A DNA stretch of 64,000 nucleotides from assembly GCA_963754955.1 (NCBI GenBank), contig CAVWHY010000005.1, positions 372,001 through 436,000 on the forward strand, read 5' to 3'. Shown one piece after another: positions 8,357-17,418 of the stretch. This DNA is from CAVQJU01 sp963754955 (GTDB lineage: Bacteria; Acidobacteriota; Vicinamibacteria; Vicinamibacterales; CAVVIG01). Under the pieces are notes generated by a model that saw only the letters and a program-made list of their open reading frames with translations, made no database searches and was not told the DNA's origin. A program made the position numbers and the translations under genes. How positions within the stretch are numbered: the first letter of the stretch is position 1; each line of letters starts with the position of its first letter.

Positions 8357-10577
8357 CTAGCGTCGGCCGCGGGCGTTGAAGCGGGCGAGGATCGGCGGGA
8401 AACGGGGATCGGCCCTGACGACCGCGAAATCCGGTAGCCACCGGTGGAACAACGCAAACAGCATGTCGCGGCTCTCAACGGCTTCCTCGGAGTAAGCGAT
8501 CGCGGCGTCGATGTCACGCAGCGCCGCGCTGGACACGGCCAGCACGAACGGCGGCACGTACTCCTTCGCGCGGCGCGCGATGAGCGCCTCAAAGAGCGCC
8601 CGCGCCTTGTCACGCCGGCCGGCCTCGACATATGTTGGCGCGAGCCCAACCGCCACCCAGTTGTGACCCGAATCCACCCAGAGAGGTTCGAGGACGCCGA
8701 TGGCCTCGTGGTGCTGGCTGTTCCAGTGATAGGCGAGACCGAGTTCCCATGCGGCGACGAACGATTCCGGATCCTGCTGAACGGCCGTGCGCGCTCGCAG
8801 CACCGCTTCGTCGAAGCGCTGGACGGTGGCGAGCCCGAACGACAGCACCATTGACGCGTAGCTGGAGAGTGGGTCGGCGTCGGAGGCGCGCTGCGTCTCT
8901 GCGAGTCCTTGTTCGAGGCGGCCAACGCCCCATTGAAGGAAGAACAGCCCATACCAGCAGCGCGCCTGCAAGTACTGTGGGTTGAGCCGCAGCGCCTCGA
9001 GGAATTCGCGCTCGGCCTTCGCGAAGTCTCGCTCCCACAGCAGCGCGGCAATCGCCATCGCGTTGTGAGCCTCGGCGCATTCGGGGTCACACGCCGTCGC
9101 ACGCGTCGCCGCTTCCACTGCCGCCGGCATCGTCTGATCCGGACGCCGGTAGCCGCTGTAGCACAGGGCGGTGTAGGCGTCCGCCACGCCGGCCCACGCC
9201 TGAGCGTACTGGCTGTCGAGCACCGCGGCCGTCTGGAAGCACTCGAGCGCTCGAGCGATCCACGTTCCGCGCCGATACAGCATTGTCCGCCCCCGCAAAT
9301 ATTGCTGGTAGGCCTCCATGTTGCTCGTCGTGGCCTTGACCAGTCTCGCGGCGCTTCCGGCGTCAAGTGCGACCCGCAGCTTCTCGACGATCGAGCGCGC
9401 GATCTCATCCTGCACGTCGAAGATGTCCGCCAGTTCCCGGTCATATCGATCGGACCAGAGCTGATAGCCGTTCGAGGCATCGATCAGCTGCGCGGTCACG
9501 CGGACGCGGTTGGCCGCCTTACGGACGCCGCCCTCGAGGACATGCCTGACGTTGAGCCGCCGTGCGATCTCGCCGACTTCCACAGCCTTCCCCTTGAACG
9601 AAAAAGACGATGTCCGGGCGGCGACATGGAGACCATCGATTCGCGTCAGCGCGTTGATGATCTCCTCGGCGAGGCCGTCGCTGAAATATTCATTCTCCGG
9701 GTCCGCGCTCATGTTGGCGAACGGCAACACGGCGATCGACGGAAAGTTCTTCAGCGGCGGCTCGGCCTGGACGCTCCAGTACTGAACGGACGTCGGTCAT
9801 CGTCTGAAATCGCTCCGCGGGATCCTTTGCCAGGCAGCGGCGGGCCACGCTCGACAGGGTGGACGACGAGGCGAGCGGAGGGGGATCGTCCCGAAGGACC
9901 GCGCTTAGAATCTGGACCGTGGTCTGCCCGCCGAAGGCCCGCCTGCCCGAGAGCATCTCGTAGGCGACGGCCCCGAAACTGAATACGTCCGATCGGGCGT
10001 CAAGCGCCTTGCCGTCCGCTTGCTCCGGCGACATGTAGGCCGCCGTCCCGACCACGGTGCCGTCCATCGTCCTCGTGACATCGACGTCGGCGTCGACCAT
10101 CTTCGCCAGTCCGAAATCGAGCAGCTTGGCGCCCTGCTCGGTCAGCATGACGTTACCCGGCTTGAGGTCGCGGTGGATCACGCCGGCTCGATGAGCCCGC
10201 TCGAGCGCCGAGGCGATCTGCGTGGCATAGCGAAGCGCCTCCTCGGGACCGATGGGGCCGTCGGCCAGACGAGCCGCGAGGGTTCTGCCCTCCAGATGCT
10301 CCATGACGAGGAAGTCGACGCCGTCCTGGCATCCGACGTCGTACAGCACGCAGATGTGAGGATGATTGAGGGTGGCGACGGCCCGCGCTTCGCGCTCGAA
10401 CCGTTCGCGGAATTCCGGATCGCCCGCCACATTCGGCGGCAGCACTTTGATGGCGACGATCCGGTTCAACCGGGTGTCGCGCGCCTTGTATACCTCTCCC
10501 ATGCCGCCGGCGCCGATCCGGGCCGCCAGTTCGTAGGGTCCTATGCGCCGGCCTTCCAGCGGCTCCCTCATGTTCAT
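8357..10577 (-). CDS. Ser/Thr protein kinase fused to TolB-like and TPR domains (one frameshift)
   Basis: The N-terminal 270 residues are a eukaryotic-type kinase: glycine loop IGAGGMGEVYKAR, lysine in IVAIKVLP, catalytic HRDLKPGNVM, DFGLAK and GTAAYMSPEQ. A frame change near 9770 leads to SIAVLPFANMSADPENEYF, which is the TolB-like segment found in bacterial signalling proteins, followed by TPR helices to the end (about 740 residues). No membrane helix is visible, so it is probably cytosolic. Its ATG overlaps the coxG stop as ATGA, so it is the last gene of the cox operon and is translationally coupled to it. It may sense or adjust that pathway; this is inference. Confidence 0.85.
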
Positions 10578-11014
10578 GGACGGCTGATCTTAGCGCTCAA
10601 GCAGCCGTAGAACTGATCCATGGTCATTCGCGCGACACCTTCGAGCAGGCGCTGGCCAACGCGTGCCATGAGGCCGCCCACGTCGGCATCAGCGGCGATG
10701 TGGACAATCGTCCGGTCGTCGTGAGGTTCGAGTGTGACCAGAGCGCGGCCACGGACGAAACCCGGCCGGCCGGTGCCGTCGACAATCAGCCGGTAAGACG
10801 TTTCGGGAGTCTTGTCTTCAACAGCGATGGCCATCTTGAATACGCCGGACACGGCCGCGACGCCCACCACGAGATCCGCTTCGTACCGGTCGTCGCCGAT
10901 CGGTCGGAGTTCGCGGCATCCCGGCAGACACGCGGCGATCGCATCCGGGCTCATCAGGAGGTTCCACACATCGGCTGCCGGTGCGCTGAACGTGTAGGTA
11001 GCGGTGAGATCCAT
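10574..11014 (-). CDS. coxG: CoxG-family SRPBCC protein
   Basis: A 146-residue SRPBCC fold: MDLTATYTFSAPAADVWNLL, then DAIAACLPGCREL, FKMAIAVEDK and the ending MTMDQFYGCLSAKI. In aerobic CO dehydrogenase clusters CoxG is thought to tether CoxD-type AAA proteins to the membrane. This copy lacks a C-terminal membrane tail and is close to the minimal SRPBCC length. A TTG three bases further upstream is an alternative start. It lies between coxE (3 bases away) and the kinase gene (ATGA overlap). Confidence 0.82.
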   Translation of the reverse strand: MDLTATYTFSAPAADVWNLLMSPDAIAACLPGCRELRPIGDDRYEADLVVGVAAVSGVFKMAIAVEDKTPETSYRLIVDGTGRPGFVRGRALVTLEPHDDRTIVHIAADADVGGLMARVGQRLLEGVARMTMDQFYGCLSAKISRP

Positions 11015-11017
11015 CAA

Positions 11018-12193
11018 TCAGACTCCGACGCGGCGCCACGCGTTCGTTGACCGGCGCGCTTGCGCCGACGGGAGGGCCCGCAGGTGATTGGCCAGCTCTT
11101 CGAGGCTTGCGAGATTGTGCGCGGGCATGAAGTCGTCCACGTGCGCGAGGGCCGCTTGCATGCCACGCGTCAGCGGTTCGTAGTCCGACGCCCCCAGCAG
11201 CGGGTTGAGCCAGATCAGCCGCCGGCCGAGGCGTCTGACGCGGGCGAGTTCGCGGGCGAGCAGCGCAGGCTCGCCCCGATCCCAGCCGTCCGACAAGATG
11301 ATAACCACAGGGCCTGTGCGCATCACCCGACGCGCCCAGTGGACGTTGAACGCGCGCAGGGCCTCGCCGATCCTCGTTCCTCCACCCCAATCCTGTACCT
11401 CGCCAACGACCTGATCGAGCGCCCGTCCCGAACGATCTCTGATGAGCCGCGGCGTGATGCGCGTCAACCGCGTCGAGAACACGAACGCCTCGACCTGCCG
11501 GGTCCGCCGCGTCAAGGCGTGCGCGAACTGCAGGAGCATCCGGCTGTAGCGTTGCATCGATCCGCTCACGTCCCCGATGATCACGACACGGCGCGGGGCC
11601 TCGCGGCGTTGACGGCGAGGCAGGTCGACGATCTCTCCGCCGCGCATCAGCATCCGCCGCAAGACGGGCCGGAGATCGATGCCGCCTTTTGCCGCGCGCG
11701 CCCATCGCCTCGTCCGCCGCACGCCGAGTTGCCAGGGCAACCGGGCGATGAGTGAGGCCGCGGCGCGAAGCTCGGAATCGGAGAACTCTGCGAAATCGCG
11801 GGTCCGAGAGACTTCGGCCGGGCTGTACGCGCCAACGGCGAGCGTCGCCGCGTCGCGGCGCTGCGGCGAGCCCTGCCCGCCCTCGATTGTGGCGGCCGTA
11901 CCTGCCCGAGGCTTCGCCACTACGCGGGGGGCAACGGTGAAGGACGCTGCCGGCAGATCGAGTGCGGGCCCGCCACCTCTCCTGAAGAACCTGTTGAACG
12001 CCGTATCAAACGTGGCGAGGTCCTCGTGCCGATGCACCAGGAGAGACCGCAGCGTGGCACGGACGTCTGCGCGCCCGAGTCCCACGATCTCGAGCGCGCG
12101 GACCGCATCAATCACCCGACCGTGGTGGACGTCGAGCCCGGCCGCCCGCAGAATGCGAGCAAAGACGAGCACATTGGCCAGCAGGGTGCTCAC
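11018..12193 (-). CDS. coxE: CoxE-family von Willebrand factor A protein
   Basis: A GTG start at 12193 gives MSTLLANVLVFARILRAAGL, 391 residues. The C-terminal half is a VWA domain with the metal site DVSGSMQRYSRM and the segments VEAFVFSTRLTRITP and PVVIILSDGWDRGEP. CoxE works with the MoxR-type ATPase CoxD in maturing the copper-sulfur-molybdenum active site of CO dehydrogenase-type enzymes. It is 13 bases downstream of coxD. The frame is open further upstream but that part overlaps coxD and is not protein-like. Confidence 0.88.
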   Translation of the reverse strand: MSTLLANVLVFARILRAAGLDVHHGRVIDAVRALEIVGLGRADVRATLRSLLVHRHEDLATFDTAFNRFFRRGGGPALDLPAASFTVAPRVVAKPRAGTAATIEGGQGSPQRRDAATLAVGAYSPAEVSRTRDFAEFSDSELRAAASLIARLPWQLGVRRTRRWARAAKGGIDLRPVLRRMLMRGGEIVDLPRRQRREAPRRVVIIGDVSGSMQRYSRMLLQFAHALTRRTRQVEAFVFSTRLTRITPRLIRDRSGRALDQVVGEVQDWGGGTRIGEALRAFNVHWARRVMRTGPVVIILSDGWDRGEPALLARELARVRRLGRRLIWLNPLLGASDYEPLTRGMQAALAHVDDFMPAHNLASLEELANHLRALPSAQARRSTNAWRRVGV

Positions 12194-12206
12194 ACAGTGA
12201 CTCCGG

Positions 12207-13106
12207 TCAGACGCCGCGCTGCAGCGCACGCGCCAGCATCTGTTGGACGCGCGGACCTCGCACTGATTCGATGTCTTCCTGGTTCTTGAGGAGCACGCCA
12301 AGGGTGACGTCAATTGTTTCAGCGTCCACTTCATCCCGGTCGAGGGCGACGAGCGCCGCCGCCCAGTCGAGCGTCTCCGACACGCCAGCTGCCTTGTAGA
12401 GCTCGGCGGTGCGAAGCTCCTGGACGAAGGCGGTCACCTGATCCGCCAGTCGTGCCGAAGCGTTCGGCACTTTGGCGGCGACGATGCGCCGCTCCTTTTC
12501 ATAATCCGGATACGGGATCCAGCAGTACACACACCGCCGTTTGAGTGCGTCGTGAACCTCGCGTGTGCGGTTGGAAGTCATGACGACAACGGGCGGTTCG
12601 GCCGCGCGAATCGTGCCGAGTTCCGGTATCGTGATCTGAAAGTCCGACAGCAGTTCCAGCAGGTAGCCTTCGAACTCCTCGTCGGCGCGATCGATCTCGT
12701 CGATGAGGAGCACGGGCGGCCCGCCGCCGGTCGGCTCCAGGGCCCGGAGCAGCGGACGCTTGATGAGAAACGCGTCGCTGAAGATCTCACGAGCGACATG
12801 CGTCGCCTCCATCAGCTTGAGCTCGAGAAGCTGTCGCGAGTAATTCCACTCGTACACCGCGTGGCTGATGTCCAGGCCTTCGTAACACTGCAGCCGGATC
12901 AACGGCGTGCGCAGCACCGCGGCCAGGACCTTGGCGATTTCCGTCTTGCCGACGCCCGCCTCGCCTTCGATGAACAGCGGCCGCTGGAGCCTGAGCGCCA
13001 GGTAGATCGGAACGACCAGCTCGCGCTCGGCCACGTAGTTCTGTCCGGCCAGGGCGTGCTCCAGGGCGTCGATCGATTCGGGGATCGCGGGTCCAGCGAC
13101 GGTCAT
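12207..13106 (-). CDS. coxD: CoxD-type MoxR AAA+ ATPase
   Basis: A 299-residue MoxR ATPase. Walker A is GEAGVGKT at about residues 48-55, Walker B is VLLIDEIDRADEEFEG, sensor 1 is VVVMTSNRTREVHDALKRR. In the family CoxD uses ATP to help insert or rearrange the metal centre of the large subunit, together with CoxE. The ATG overlaps the coxM stop by four bases, so the genes are coupled. Confidence 0.9.
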   Translation of the reverse strand: MTVAGPAIPESIDALEHALAGQNYVAERELVVPIYLALRLQRPLFIEGEAGVGKTEIAKVLAAVLRTPLIRLQCYEGLDISHAVYEWNYSRQLLELKLMEATHVAREIFSDAFLIKRPLLRALEPTGGGPPVLLIDEIDRADEEFEGYLLELLSDFQITIPELGTIRAAEPPVVVMTSNRTREVHDALKRRCVYCWIPYPDYEKERRIVAAKVPNASARLADQVTAFVQELRTAELYKAAGVSETLDWAAALVALDRDEVDAETIDVTLGVLLKNQEDIESVRGPRVQQMLARALQRGV

Positions 13107-13972
13107 AGGGCCGCGCGCAACGCGGCCGCGGCGAGTGCACGCTTGACGTAGACGGGCGCGATGGCGGCACGATATCCCGCCGACGCAAAGATGTCACCGC
13201 TAACATCGATTCCGAGATCTGCCGGCAGCCGGGCAGCGGCGGCAGCCATTGTCCCCGCATCGAGAACCTTGCCGACGAGAGCCTGCTCCACGTGAACCGC
13301 GCGCCTCGCGTACGGCAGCAGACCGCCGAGGGCCACGCGCGCGCTCCGGCAGAGGCCGGCTTCAACCGACAACAGGGCCGCCGCGCCAACCACCGCATAG
13401 CGGGACGCCGGATGCGAGAACTTCACGTAGGCGGAACCCTGCCCCGTTGTCAGTATCGGCAGCGCCACCGCCGACAGGATCTCGTCCTCGGCCAGCGCCG
13501 TCGTCATGATGCCGGTGAAGAACTGTTCCGCCGCGATCGTCCGCTCGCCGCGCGGGCCTACCGCGATTACGCTCGCGCCGAGCGCCACGAGCACTGTCGG
13601 GAAATCGGAGGCCGGGTCCGCGTGCGCGATATTGCCGCCAATGGTTCCGCGATTCCTGACGGCGGGGTCGCCCACGACCGCCGCCGCTTCCGCCAGCGCC
13701 GGGAGGGCCCGCCGGACCTCCGCCGAGGCCGCGATCTCGGCATGCGTGGTTAACGCCCCGATCCGGATGCTACCGCCTCCGGCCGAAATGCCCCGCAACT
13801 CAGGCACACGTCCGATGTCTATCACCGCGGCCGGCTGCGCGAGCCGGAACTTCATGAGCGGAATGAGACTGTGTCCGCCGGCCAGGAGCTTTGCGCCCGG
13901 GTGCGCGGCGAGCAGACTGTGAGCGTCCGCGAGAGAGCGTGCACGATAGTAGTCGAAGTCGGCGGAGTACAT
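13103..13972 (-). CDS. coxM: molybdenum hydroxylase FAD-binding subunit (CoxM)
   Basis: A 289-residue FAD subunit. FAD-binding loops are AKLLAGGHSLIPLMKFRL and TIGGNIAHADPASDFP, both standard for the CoxM/xanthine dehydrogenase medium chain. The C-terminal domain contains YVKFSHPASRYAVVGAA. The chosen ATG (13972) has GGAG just before it and follows the coxL stop by one base. It passes electrons from the iron-sulfur clusters of CoxS to quinone or another acceptor. Confidence 0.9.
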   Translation of the reverse strand: MYSADFDYYRARSLADAHSLLAAHPGAKLLAGGHSLIPLMKFRLAQPAAVIDIGRVPELRGISAGGGSIRIGALTTHAEIAASAEVRRALPALAEAAAVVGDPAVRNRGTIGGNIAHADPASDFPTVLVALGASVIAVGPRGERTIAAEQFFTGIMTTALAEDEILSAVALPILTTGQGSAYVKFSHPASRYAVVGAAALLSVEAGLCRSARVALGGLLPYARRAVHVEQALVGKVLDAGTMAAAAARLPADLGIDVSGDIFASAGYRAAIAPVYVKRALAAAALRAAL

Positions 13973-13973
13973 G

Positions 13974-16340
13974 TCACGCTCCCCCGGAGCCGTTGAGCGC
14001 ACGCCACACCCGCTCGGGCGTCAACGGCATCTGGATCGACGCGACTTTGAACGGCTCCAACGCGTCTATGACGGCGTTGTACACCGTGCAGGTGGACACG
14101 ATGGTCCCCGCCTCCCCGACGCCTTTGACGCCGAGCGGGTTGTGAAGAGACGGCGTGACCGTCGACAGCACTTCAATCTCCGGCAGCCGGTCCGCACGCG
14201 GGATGGCGTAATCGGCAAGCGAGCCCGAGAGCAGTTGTCCGTTTGCGTCGTAGACGGCTTCCTCCCAGAGCGCCTGGCCGAGGCCCTGTACGACGCCGCC
14301 GTGGATCTGACCTTCCACGATCATCGGGTTAATCTGCGGACCGCAATCGTCCAGCGCAACATAGCGCTTCACGTCGATGTGACCCGTTTCAGGATCCACC
14401 TCGACAACCGCCACGTGCGCTCCAAATGGGTACGTGAAGTTGGACGGGTCGAAGAAGCTGGACGCTTCGAGACCAGGCTCCATGCCCGCCGGCAGCGTCC
14501 ACGCCACGTTGGCCATGAGCGCGATGTCCTGAATCGTCTTGTGTTTATCCGCAGAACCGCGCACGAAGAAGCGGCCCGCCTCGTAGTCGATGTCTTCGAC
14601 CGCGGCCTCGAGCAGGTGTCCGGCGACCAGTTTCGCCTTGTCCTTGATCTTCCGGGTAGCCAGCAGCAGCGCGGCGCCACCGACGACGGTCGTGCGGCTC
14701 CCGAAGGTTCCCCAGCCCATCGGCGTGATGTCCGTGTCGCCGTGAATCACTTTGACATCGTCCACCGCGACGCCAATCTCGTCGGCCACGATCTGCGCGA
14801 AGGTTGTCTCTTCGCCCTGCCCATGCGGCGACGCCCCGATGTATACGTTGACCTTTCCGGTCGGATGGATGCGAACGATGGCGCTTTCCCACAGGCCGCC
14901 CTGGAGGCCCAGCGCGCCGGCGACCTGCGACGGGCCGACACCGCAGACTTCCACGTAACAGCAGACGCCGATGCCCATGCAGCGTCCGTTCGCGCGCGCC
15001 TCGGCCTGCTGACGCCTCAACCCGGCGTAGTCCACGTACGTGAGAACCTTGTCGAGCGCGCCCGCGTAGTTGCCGCTGTCATAGACCAGGCCCGTGACCA
15101 CGCTGTGGCCGTTCGCGAACGGCGGAATCAGGTTCCGGCGCCGCACGTCGACCGGATCCATGCCGATCTGGTCGGCGAGCCGGTCGATAATGCGTTCGAG
15201 CAGAAACGTCGCTTCAGGCCGTCCCGCGCCGCGATACGCCTCGACCGGCGTCGTGTTGGTGTAGACGCCGTACACGTCCTCTTTCACGGCCGGGATGTTG
15301 TAGGGTCCCGACAGCATGAGCCCGTGGAGCAGCGTCGGAACAGCTGGTGCCACGACGGACAGGTATGCGCCCATCCCGGCCCACGCCGTGGCGCGCAACC
15401 CGAGGATCCGGCCGTCACGGGTGGCGGCCAGTTCCACCTCCTGCAGGTGGTCGCGCCCGTGCGTGGTGGACTGGTAGTTCTCCGAGCGTGTTTCGATCCA
15501 CTTGACGGGACACCCGAGCTTCATCGCACAGAACACGGTGATGAAGTCGCCCTGAATCTGCGCAATCTTGCTGCCGAACCCGCCACCGACTTCGGGCGCG
15601 ATGACGCGCAGCCGTCCTTCCGGCACCCCGGTGACCATTGAAATGATGAACCGGGCGATATGTGGGTTCTGGGTCGTGTTCCACAGCGTCAGCTCGCCCG
15701 TGGCCGGGAGATACTGCGCGACTGCGCCGCGCGGTTCCATGGCCGTGGGAATCAGCCGCTGCTGGAGAATGCGGTCCTTGACGACGATTTCCGCCGACTT
15801 GAACGCGGCCTCGACATCACCGCCGGCAATCGTCCACTTGAAGGCGATATTCCCCGGGACTTCGGCGTGCAGCTGCGGCGCGTCCGGGCGCGTCGCCTGC
15901 TGCGAGTCCACGACCGCCGGCAGCGGCTCGTAGTTCACGTCGATCAGGTCCAGCGCGTCGTACGCTTGCTGCGGCGACTCGGCGACGACCACGGCGACGG
16001 CATCGCCGACGTATCGAACGACATCCTTGGCGAGCGCTCGATAAGGCGACACTTTCAAGTCGGCGTTTGGAATCAGCCAGGCGCAGGGGATGAATTGCAG
16101 CACGCCTTCAGTGTCGGCGCCGGTGAAGACGGCCAGGACACCCGTCGCGGTCCCGGCGTGGCTGGTGTCGATGGATCGGATCCGGGCATGACCGTGCGGG
16201 CTGCGGAGAATGGCCGCGTGCACCATCCCGGGCAGCGTGATGTCCGCAGTGTAAAGCGCCGCACCGGTCAGCAGCCGCGGGTCCTCGCGGCGCCGAATGC
16301 TGGAACCGAACACGCGCGGCGCCGCCGCGGCCGGCGTCAT
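13974..16340 (-). CDS. coxL: molybdenum hydroxylase large subunit, form II CoxL type
   Basis: A 788-residue molybdopterin-binding subunit of the xanthine oxidase family. The active-site loop reads AYRGAGR (within TPVEAYRGAGRPEA), which marks form II CoxL. Form I, the proven CO dehydrogenase, has AYxCSFR. Other conserved parts are EVGGGFGSKIAQIQGDF, GASPHGQGEETTFAQI and GVKGVGEAGTIVSTCTVYNA with the catalytic glutamate. The true substrate of form II enzymes is mostly unsettled, so CO oxidation should not be assumed. The ATG overlaps the coxS stop as ATGA. The open frame extends upstream, but only as a shadow of coxS. Confidence 0.9.
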   Translation of the reverse strand: MTPAAAAPRVFGSSIRRREDPRLLTGAALYTADITLPGMVHAAILRSPHGHARIRSIDTSHAGTATGVLAVFTGADTEGVLQFIPCAWLIPNADLKVSPYRALAKDVVRYVGDAVAVVVAESPQQAYDALDLIDVNYEPLPAVVDSQQATRPDAPQLHAEVPGNIAFKWTIAGGDVEAAFKSAEIVVKDRILQQRLIPTAMEPRGAVAQYLPATGELTLWNTTQNPHIARFIISMVTGVPEGRLRVIAPEVGGGFGSKIAQIQGDFITVFCAMKLGCPVKWIETRSENYQSTTHGRDHLQEVELAATRDGRILGLRATAWAGMGAYLSVVAPAVPTLLHGLMLSGPYNIPAVKEDVYGVYTNTTPVEAYRGAGRPEATFLLERIIDRLADQIGMDPVDVRRRNLIPPFANGHSVVTGLVYDSGNYAGALDKVLTYVDYAGLRRQQAEARANGRCMGIGVCCYVEVCGVGPSQVAGALGLQGGLWESAIVRIHPTGKVNVYIGASPHGQGEETTFAQIVADEIGVAVDDVKVIHGDTDITPMGWGTFGSRTTVVGGAALLLATRKIKDKAKLVAGHLLEAAVEDIDYEAGRFFVRGSADKHKTIQDIALMANVAWTLPAGMEPGLEASSFFDPSNFTYPFGAHVAVVEVDPETGHIDVKRYVALDDCGPQINPMIVEGQIHGGVVQGLGQALWEEAVYDANGQLLSGSLADYAIPRADRLPEIEVLSTVTPSLHNPLGVKGVGEAGTIVSTCTVYNAVIDALEPFKVASIQMPLTPERVWRALNGSGGA

Positions 16341-16804
16341 TGTCCGTCCCCCGCCGCGGCTTGAACCGCGCGGACGATATTCTGGTAACCGGTGCAGCGG
16401 CACAGATTGCCTTCGAGGCCGTGCCGGATTTGCTCGGTCGAAGGATGGGCGGCGGTCCGGAGCACTTCGTGCGCGGCGAGGACCATCCCCGGAGTACAGA
16501 ACCCGCATTGCAGACCGTGCTTCGTCCAGAAGGCTTCCTGCAGCGCGGTGAGTTCTCCCGGCTTGGCGAAGCCTTCGATGGTGGTGACCGACGTTCCGTC
16601 GACCTGCGCCGCCAGACAGGTGCACGACTTCACCGAAATGCCGTCGATGAGCACGGTGCACGAGCCGCATTGACTCGTATCGCAGCCGATTTTCGTTCCC
16701 GTCAGACCTATCGCGTCGCGCAGGAAGTGCACGAGCAGCAACCGGGGCTCGACCTCGCGCTCATACGGCCGACCGTTGACACCGATCGTTACCGACAGCT
16801 TCAT
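16337..16804 (-). CDS. coxS: molybdenum hydroxylase [2Fe-2S] subunit (CoxS)
   Basis: A 155-residue small subunit. The plant-type cluster ligands are Cys41, Cys46, Cys49 and Cys61 (GCDTSQCGSCTVLIDG), and the second cluster ligands are Cys100, Cys103, Cys135 and Cys137 (LQCGFCTPGM and NLCRCTGYQNI). It is the first gene of coxS-L-M-D-E-G and has GGAGG before the ATG. No -10 box is clear in the 80 bases upstream. Confidence 0.93.
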   Translation of the reverse strand: MKLSVTIGVNGRPYEREVEPRLLLVHFLRDAIGLTGTKIGCDTSQCGSCTVLIDGISVKSCTCLAAQVDGTSVTTIEGFAKPGELTALQEAFWTKHGLQCGFCTPGMVLAAHEVLRTAAHPSTEQIRHGLEGNLCRCTGYQNIVRAVQAAAGDGQ

Positions 16805-16885
16805 CGGTCCTCCGGGCGTAAACGTGGGGAAACGCAGAACGGAGCGCGCACGTTACTGCCGATGCCGGCGCAAAGTCAAACGGTT

Positions 16886-17377
16886 TTACATGGTCACGTA
16901 TCGGACAGGATTGCCGCGATCGGCCAGGAAGCGTTCGAAATCCGTAAAGGTCAGCACGACGGTCACGGTATTGATATTGGGATGGAACGAGATGCGCTCG
17001 GCGGCCTTGAGGTCGGCGTCGAGGAACACGCGCACCTCGCGGGACGCGTCGTTGATCAATCCAAAGGGCGAAACGGAACCGGGCGTGACGCCCAGGTGGG
17101 CCAGGAGCCGTTCGGGCGAGGCAAAGCTCAGTTTGCCGTCGCCGATCTGATCGGCCACCCCACGCAGGTCAGCCCGTTTCGGATGCTTCACGATCACGAG
17201 GTAATGCCGGTTCCCCTTCTGGTTCCTCAGAAACAGATTCTTGCAGTGCACCGCGTCGATGCCAGCCCAGTGCTCGTCCGCCTCGAGCGCGGTGGCCACC
17301 GGCGGGTGTTCGTAGCGGTCGAACGAAATGCCCAGCGCGGCGAGCGCGTCGCGCACCTGGGCTTCCTGTGCGGTCAT
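16886..17377 (-). CDS. YbaK/ProX-type aminoacyl-tRNA deacylase
   Basis: A 163-residue trans-editing protein. The YbaK fold is shown by FDRYEHPPVATALEADEHW, HCKNLFLRNQKGNRHYLVIV (with the conserved lysine) and GVTPGSVSPFGLINDAS, the block typical of the ProX/PrdX branch that hydrolyses Ala-tRNA(Pro). It acts free in the cytosol. It is divergent from the WYL regulator with 41 bases between the two starts. Confidence 0.88.
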   Translation of the reverse strand: MTAQEAQVRDALAALGISFDRYEHPPVATALEADEHWAGIDAVHCKNLFLRNQKGNRHYLVIVKHPKRADLRGVADQIGDGKLSFASPERLLAHLGVTPGSVSPFGLINDASREVRVFLDADLKAAERISFHPNINTVTVVLTFTDFERFLADRGNPVRYVTM

Positions 17378-17385
17378 CAGCGCCG

Positions 17386-17391
17386 ATTATA
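17386..17391 (-). promoter_or_regulatory. candidate -10 box of the deacylase gene
   Basis: A perfect TATAAT on the minus strand, 8 bases before the ATG at 17377, which would place transcription start close to the start codon. Confidence 0.5.
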
Positions 17392-17418
17392 GAGAAACCG
17401 TGCGATCCTTGTGTCCGC

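Noticed and set aside
8357..10577. Programmed frameshifting in the kinase gene and others
   Set aside because: The breaks occur in many unrelated genes at different contexts, without a common slippery site; read error is simpler.
13974..16340. Aerobic CO dehydrogenase as a firm call
   Set aside because: The large subunit has AYRGAGR and not the AYxCSFR loop of proven CO dehydrogenases, so only the family and form II type are claimed.
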